DNA of 44,994 bases from assembly GCF_028598805.1 (NCBI RefSeq), contig NZ_JAQRFI010000038.1, forward strand, positions 1 through 44,994. Direction: 5' to 3'. The notes below the pieces were generated by a model that was not told the origin of the DNA, did no database searches, and saw only the letters and a list, made by a program, of their open reading frames with translations. This document shows, one piece after another, positions 40,663 to 44,994 of the stretch (positions are counted from its first letter, which is position 1; each line of letters starts with the position of its first letter). Both the position numbers and the translations under genes were made by a program. Origin of the DNA: Xenorhabdus yunnanensis. GTDB taxonomy: Bacteria; Pseudomonadota; Gammaproteobacteria; Enterobacterales; Enterobacteriaceae.

Positions 40663-42132
40663 ATGCTGGGCAACAAAATCGGGTATCTTATTGGTGGTGC
40701 GATTCTGGCTACGACTTGTTTGGTACAGGCTGAAACCTTGCAGCCTGATCCTGCGTGGCAACAAGGCAAACTGGAAAATGGATTCAGTTGGCAAATTCTG
40801 CAAACACCACAGCGGCCCAATGACAGAATACAGCTGCGGTTATTGGTAAAGACAGGCTCTCTAGCCGAGAAAAACCTACAACGGGGCTACACTTACCTTA
40901 TTCCGAAAGTTGTTTTATCCAGCAGTAAAGATTTATCATCGCAGAAATTGGAAAATTTGTGGCACAACGCGATCGATACTAAAAACCCTTTTCCACCTGC
41001 CATTGTTTCATATGATTTTACCCTTTACAGCTTGAGCCTGCCGAATAATCGCGCCGATCTATTACAAGATGCATTGATCTGGTTATCTGACATTGCTGGT
41101 AGTGCAGTGTTTACACCGGAAACACTGGCACAGGCCATGAAAGGGGATGAACATACTGTAACGACTTTTCCACCTGATATCCAAGATCCCGTGTGGCGTA
41201 TGCGGCTGAAAGGCTCAACGCTTATCGACCATGATCCGGGGATGCTGGTATCAGTGCCTGTGGATATGAAAAAAGTCGAAAATTTTTATCGTCAATGGTA
41301 TACGCCGGATGTGATGACACTGTATATCGCGGGCCATGTTGACAACCGATTACTGTCAGAGCGGATTAATCGGGCATTTTCGTCATTGGAAGGAAAACGG
41401 CAGACACCAGTTTCTGTTCCAACATTATTGCCGCTGAAAGCGGCAATAATTAGCGTAGAGAGTGATAAAGCCAAACAAGACCGCCTATCTTTAACTTGGA
41501 ACCTGAATTGGCTGTCGATTAACGATTCGCAAACCCTGGTTCAGTACTGGTTAAATGACCTGGCGCGTGAAGCGCTTTACCGTTATCTGCAATCGGGGCT
41601 TAAAGAAACACAGGATGACATGAAGCTAGGCTTGGATTGCCGTGTGTTATACCAACGGGCGAATTGTTCATTAAATCTGGATGCTCCTACGGACAAGCTG
41701 ATGGAATCCACGCTTTATCTGGCTTCTCAACTGTCATCACTGCGTGAAAATGGATTATCACAAGAACAATTTGATGAACTTTATGCTCAGAAGCGGAGCC
41801 AGCTCCAGCAGTTATTTGCCATGTATGCCCGCACGGATACCGATATTTTGATTAATCAACGTCTGTTGTCACAGCAAAATAACGTCATAGATATCGCTCC
41901 CGAACAATTCCAGCGGTTGAGACAGGCATTTTTATCCTCCCTGACACCACAACTTTTGAATAAAAAACTGAAAGAGATGTTGTCTCAAGAAATCTCTTTT
42001 ATTCTGGTGCAACCAAAAGGTGAAGCCCCAGTTGATATTAATGAAATTAAAAACAGTTTTAACCAGATTATGAGACCGGGACCACTGCCGGAGAAGCCAA
42101 AAGAATCTGAAACGGTGAAAGATGGGGAGTAA
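40663..42132 (+). CDS. yhjJ: M16 peptidase-like periplasmic protein YhjJ
   Basis: Homologue of E. coli YhjJ, a secreted member of the insulinase-like M16 family. It has a signal peptide (about 1-23, LIGGAILATTCLVQA before ETLQPDPAWQQGKLENGFSW). The metalloprotease HxxEH motif expected after the first strands is not present; the equivalent position reads RGYTYLIPKVVLS, so the protein is probably catalytically dead, as in E. coli. The second M16 lobe is visible (KVENFYRQWYTPDVMTLYIA). It has 489 residues against 498. The start follows GGGGTAAG. Precise function unknown. Confidence 0.93.
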   Translation: MLGNKIGYLIGGAILATTCLVQAETLQPDPAWQQGKLENGFSWQILQTPQRPNDRIQLRLLVKTGSLAEKNLQRGYTYLIPKVVLSSSKDLSSQKLENLWHNAIDTKNPFPPAIVSYDFTLYSLSLPNNRADLLQDALIWLSDIAGSAVFTPETLAQAMKGDEHTVTTFPPDIQDPVWRMRLKGSTLIDHDPGMLVSVPVDMKKVENFYRQWYTPDVMTLYIAGHVDNRLLSERINRAFSSLEGKRQTPVSVPTLLPLKAAIISVESDKAKQDRLSLTWNLNWLSINDSQTLVQYWLNDLAREALYRYLQSGLKETQDDMKLGLDCRVLYQRANCSLNLDAPTDKLMESTLYLASQLSSLRENGLSQEQFDELYAQKRSQLQQLFAMYARTDTDILINQRLLSQQNNVIDIAPEQFQRLRQAFLSSLTPQLLNKKLKEMLSQEISFILVQPKGEAPVDINEIKNSFNQIMRPGPLPEKPKESETVKDGE

Positions 42133-42233
42133 AAGGGCTAACTCGTAAGACACTGGGTTATTCAAAGTCATTTGAAATACATGACTACGTCATCGGTATA
42201 TTCATCGAAAGGGAATATTATGTTTAAGTCCAA

Positions 42234-42402
42234 TCAACATTTTGAATGCACGACCTTGTGTTTTTGTTGCAGGGGCTTATCGTATTTTTGAATTATCCTG
42301 GTCTTCACGCCCACTTTAACCGACTTCTCATTTTTCAGTAGGTTAAGCGCTATTTTATTCATTAACGCCACATTTTCAGCCGCATGACCTATCAGCATGG
42401 TT
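42234..42402 (-). pseudogene. ISAs1/H-repeat-type transposase, C-terminal remnant
   Basis: On the minus strand a frame reads LIGHAAENVALMNKIALNLL, then KNEKSVKVGVKTR, and stops at 42234. This is the characteristic end of ISAs1-family (H-repeat-associated) DDE transposases, where an 'H/SAENxAxxRxxALNLL' motif with the last catalytic region is followed by a short basic tail. The rest of the transposase is missing; its upstream edge coincides with the inversion breakpoint in the HerA-like pseudogene next door. Confidence 0.7.
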
Positions 42403-42407
42403 TGTCT

Positions 42408-42676
42408 CTCGTCTGGCTACGCAATGCCTTACCAACGATTCAGATCAAGGGGGTGATAACGCGCCTGATGCTTGATTCTCTGGCCGGGTTCACAAGTATC
42501 CTACCACGTCTTGATACTGGCGAAGCACTTATGCTGGGTGATGCCGTGTTATTACCGTCACGAATTCGACTGGATAAGCCCGTAATCACTCCTGATAGCG
42601 CCACTCGGGATTTTTGGAAGGAATGGGGCACCAATCAGCTGATGCTGAAGCTATTAATCTGGCAGTGGAAGCATTA
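42408..42676 (+). pseudogene. HerA-family ATPase pseudogene, C-terminal part (inverted)
   Basis: On the plus strand this segment encodes the end of a HerA/DUF87-type ATPase: CLTNDSDQG, then VITRLMLDSLAGFTSILPRL, LDTGEALMLGDAVLLPSRIR, and ADAEAINLAVEAL. It needs at least two frame changes (near 42453 and near 42630). The preceding part of the same protein lies on the opposite strand immediately to the right, ending SQRNNFLS. Inverting 42408-42676 would restore the normal order (NNFLS, then RLATQCLTNDSDQG). The segment is flanked by TGTCT at 42403-42407 and AGACA at 42677-42681. Confidence 0.7.
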
Positions 42677-42912
42677 AGACAGGAAGTTGTTGCGCTGACT
42701 CAGGATTGTCTTGCTGACATCAGATGGACGCTGACTCATAACCAGGAGGGAAAATCCATACTTTCTCCCCTCCTTGGCAATACGTTCAAACGCGCCTAAT
42801 GCCTGCTTTTGTACTGCATCTGCATACTGGCGGATACAGATGGGCTTCATCGCATAAAAGTGTAACTGGCGTCCGCTTCGTTGGCTCGGTCCAAAATTGT
42901 ACGTCATGCGAT
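42677..42912 (-). pseudogene. HerA-family ATPase pseudogene, Walker B part
   Basis: On the minus strand VQFWTEPTKRTPVTLLCDEA followed by HLY gives a HerA-type Walker B (LLCDEAH). After one frame change near 42825 the family continues ADAVQKQALGAFERIAKEGR, KYGFSLLVMSQRPSD and VSKTILSQRNNFLS. The N-terminal half with Walker A is missing; the segment abuts the end of the SDR gene and even overlaps its stop in another frame. HerA-type ATPases pair with NurA in DNA processing or with SIR2/nuclease-like effectors in anti-phage systems; which kind this was cannot be told. Family assignment is from memory of the motifs. Confidence 0.75.
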
Positions 42913-42916
42913 TTAG

Positions 42917-43876
42917 TTACTTGGATGGAAATGCATTTACGCCAGTGAGATTAGCTGTGAAATTCCACAGTCTTAAGGCTTCCGACGGATCAATCGCATA
43001 TTCACAAACACCGACAAAGGATCCTTCATAATCTGATGCAAGTCCGGTAATGTCACAATCTTCACAATAAAGGCCCCCCTGTCCATTCAGGGCTGGGTTT
43101 GTTGCAGCCCATACCCCAGTTGCAGCCCCTTGTGCCGGAGATTTAAAGGTGGGATCAATCGGATTACCTTCCCTATCCATCCATCCCTTGTTTGCCATCT
43201 CTTCATAAGACAGGTACCGTTGGAGTGGGGTAAATATTTTACCCGGATGCAAAGAAAATGCCCTGATGTTCTTGTTTTTTCCATACGTATCCAGTTGCAA
43301 TGCAAAAAGCACATTAGCAGTTTTAGACTGTGCATATGCCACCCACTTGTCATAACCACGGGTAAACTGAATATCATCCCATCGAATTGGAGAATTATGA
43401 TGCCCGGCAGATGAAACACATACTACGCGCCCTCCAGATCGGATATTGTTCCATATGAGATTCACCAGTACATAATGGCCAATATGATTGGTCGCAAACT
43501 GCGATTCCCATCCCAGACCAACCCGTTTTTCTGGAGAAGCCATGATGCCAGCATTACAAATCACATAATCAAAGACATATCTATTAGCATTGACATAAGC
43601 CGCCAATGTCCTGACAGAATTTACGTCCGAAAGATCAAGTGGAAGAAGGGTAATATTAGTCAGTTCACTTAAAGCATTAGAAGCACTCCCCATATCCCTT
43701 GCCCCCACCACCACATGAGCACCTGCTTCTGATAGCGCTTTAGTAGCCTCATACCCCAATCCAGAATGTCCACCTGTGATAAAAGCTGTCTTACCTTTAA
43801 TATCAATACCTTTAAGTACATCCGAGGCTGTTGATGACGCGCTAAATCCTGAATTGATCGGTTTTTGGACTCGCAT
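42917..43876 (-). CDS. Short-chain dehydrogenase/reductase
   Basis: NAD(P)-dependent oxidoreductase of the classical SDR fold, closest in pattern to retinol-dehydrogenase/WWOX-like members of about 310-330 residues. The 319-residue product keeps the cofactor motif TGGHSGLG (34-41), NAG (108-110), the catalytic Ser in SSAG (155-158) and YAQSK (Tyr181, Lys185). A GGGGGAT precedes the ATG. It appears intact and co-directional with the truncated aldo/keto reductase 19 bases upstream, so they probably formed one operon. The substrate cannot be predicted. The C-terminus ends against the HerA remnant, so the last few residues may not be original. Confidence 0.85.
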   Translation of the reverse strand: MRVQKPINSGFSASSTASDVLKGIDIKGKTAFITGGHSGLGYEATKALSEAGAHVVVGARDMGSASNALSELTNITLLPLDLSDVNSVRTLAAYVNANRYVFDYVICNAGIMASPEKRVGLGWESQFATNHIGHYVLVNLIWNNIRSGGRVVCVSSAGHHNSPIRWDDIQFTRGYDKWVAYAQSKTANVLFALQLDTYGKNKNIRAFSLHPGKIFTPLQRYLSYEEMANKGWMDREGNPIDPTFKSPAQGAATGVWAATNPALNGQGGLYCEDCDITGLASDYEGSFVGVCEYAIDPSEALRLWNFTANLTGVNAFPSK

Positions 43877-43895
43877 AAATCCCCCAATAACTATT

Positions 43896-44641
43896 TTAGG
43901 ATAACTCGGCTCTCATATGCGGAGTATAGAACTCCTCCAGTGCAGCAATTTCATCATTACTAAGAGATACATTCATACAACAAGCATTGTCTATAAGCTG
44001 CTCTACTGATGTCACACCAACGATTGGTGAAACGATTGATGGTTTAGATAACAGCCAAGCTAAAGCTACATGTGTGGGCTTACATTTTTTACTAGCTGCG
44101 ATCTCATTCAGAACGGAAATTATTTTCTCATCACTCTGCTTTGCAGATTCATATAGCCATGACAATACGTTGTCAGATTGTGTACGCATAGTATCAGTAT
44201 TCTTTGCAAGTTTACCTCTGGTCAATGGACTCCATGGCGTAACTCCAATCCCTTCGGAAACACAATAAGGAAGCATTTCTCTTTCCTCTTCACGATTGAT
44301 GAGATTGTAATGATTTTGCATACTAATGAACGGAGTCCATCCGTTCATTCTGGCGACGAATTGTGCTTTGATGAATTGCCAAGTTCTCATTGACGAAGCA
44401 CCGATATACCGAACCTTGCCTGACTGAATCAAGTCATTCAGGGCAAGCATCGTCTCTTCGATCGGTGTGTTATCATCCCAACGATGAATTATATAAAGGT
44501 CAATATAATCAGTCTGAAGTCTTTTTAGACTGGCATTAACCTGCGTAAATATCTCTTTACGTGACAATCCTCCCGACAAAGGAGAAGCAGTCATTTTCTC
44601 ATAAACTTTTGTGGCTATGACCACATCATCACGTTTAGCAC
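43896..44641 (-). pseudogene. Aldo/keto reductase, N-terminally truncated
   Basis: The minus-strand frame gives about 245 residues of an aldo/keto reductase: AKRDDVVIATKVYEKM (with the active-site Lys region), YIDLYIIHRWDDNTPIEETM (with the active-site His), IGVTPWSPLTRGKLAKN, and the NADPH-binding SIVSPIVGVTSVEQL. Members of this group normally have about 320-350 residues; the first 80 or so, including the first beta-strand and the catalytic Asp and Tyr, are missing. The frame is fused at about 44640 to the remains of a small monooxygenase gene. It cannot be a working reductase. Confidence 0.82.
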
Positions 44642-44860
44642 AATAAAACTAAGTGTGTAATCTTTATTCATATGAAGATCAAGGCTTTCCTGAGACTCCC
44701 AACGCTCTATGAGGACATATTTATCTTCGTAGGTATAAAAATCAAAAATATCACATCCTTCTTCCAGTAAAGTTACTTCACGAAGAATGGATAATTTTTC
44801 TCCAAAGTACCTGAACACAGATATATTTGGTTTAATGAAAATAACTATATTAATGCTCAC
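44615..44860 (-). pseudogene. ABM-type (YgiN-like) monooxygenase, C-terminally truncated
   Basis: The frame opens with GTG at 44860 behind TGAGGT and encodes about 70 residues with the ABM/dimeric alpha-beta barrel pattern: ILREVTLLEEGCDIFDFYTY, then YVLIERWESQESLDLHMNKD. The usual last 30 residues are replaced by a short tail that is simply the aldo/keto reductase DNA read in another frame. A deletion joined the two genes near 44640. Family assignment is moderate. Confidence 0.65.
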
Positions 44861-44898
44861 AATCTACCTCAAATTAAACTAACACTTGGATTCACATA

Positions 44899-44994
44899 TT
44901 AAGCGCAACACCGTAATGAACGAAGTAAATGAGTGGGTACTCCTTTAAATAACTCATTCGGTGTTTTGTAATCTCGTGTTTTACGAGGGCGATT
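44899..44994 (-). pseudogene. IS30-family transposase C-terminus, cut by window edge
   Basis: The minus strand reads NRPRKTRDYKTPNELFKGVP, then THLLRSLRCCA and a TAA stop at 44899-44901. The NxRPRKxLxxxTPxE pattern is the typical end of IS30-family transposases. The remainder lies outside the window, so whether the element is intact is unknown. The sequence just beyond the stop (GTGAATCCAAGTGTTAGTTT on the minus strand) may contain the terminal repeat. Confidence 0.75.

Overview
The window is chromosomal DNA of an enterobacterium of the Morganellaceae, most likely Xenorhabdus, with Photorhabdus as the nearest alternative. This rests on Enterobacterales-type housekeeping proteins close to the E. 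coli ones (TypA, XanP, SpoT, GlyQS, DppABCDF), moderate-to-low GC with very AT-rich intergenic DNA, many insertion-sequence relics, and intergenic repeats that resemble those I know from Xenorhabdus. No database was searched, so the genus is an inference.

Layout. (1) Bases 1-660: a broken IS5-type element. (2) 1017-6512: three tandem, AT-rich, same-strand paralogues of 583, 550 and 514 residues, built of Ig-like beta-rich modules and without signal peptides. They match no named family I recognise and are the best candidate here for an undescribed system. A strong intrinsic terminator closes the cluster. (3) 6833-13064: typA/bipA, yihX, dtd, yiiD (fabY/madA) and yicH. E. coli has yihY between yihX and dtd; it is absent here. 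(4) 13268-16129: divergent xanP (with a PurR-like box) and gltS. (5) 16233-22136: the minus-strand operon gmk-rpoZ-spoT-trmH-recG, which joins GMP phosphorylation, the RNAP omega subunit and ppGpp metabolism. (6) 22459-26888: ligB, yicG, yidR and the lipoprotein yidQ. (7) About 27460-27797: no gene, but FNR-like and CRP-like sites followed by a classic terminator, i.e. a candidate sRNA unit. (8) 27874-33033: avtA, tag, glyQ and glyS. (9) tRNA-Pro(UGG), then the complete dipeptide permease operon dppABCDF with a GcvB-complementary leader. (10) 39849-42132: an HmsP/PdeK-like protein reduced to its N-terminal sensor half, then yhjJ.

(11) 42234-44994 is a decayed accessory zone. It holds an ISAs1-type transposase tail, a HerA-family ATPase pseudogene whose C-terminal part is inverted, an apparently intact short-chain dehydrogenase, an aldo/keto reductase that lost its N-terminus in a deletion that also cut a small ABM-type monooxygenase, and an IS30-type transposase end at the window edge.

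A theme across the window is short imperfect tandem duplication (12-21 bp period) in intergenic DNA and at ORF ends: XanP N-terminus, LigB C-terminus, GlyQ C-terminus, and upstream of gmk, fabY and glyQ. Start codons were moved from the longest-ORF positions to those supported by homologue length and ribosome-binding sites for the paralogues 1 and 2, yihX, xanP, gmk, ligB, yicG, avtA, glyQ, dppB, dppC and hmsP'.
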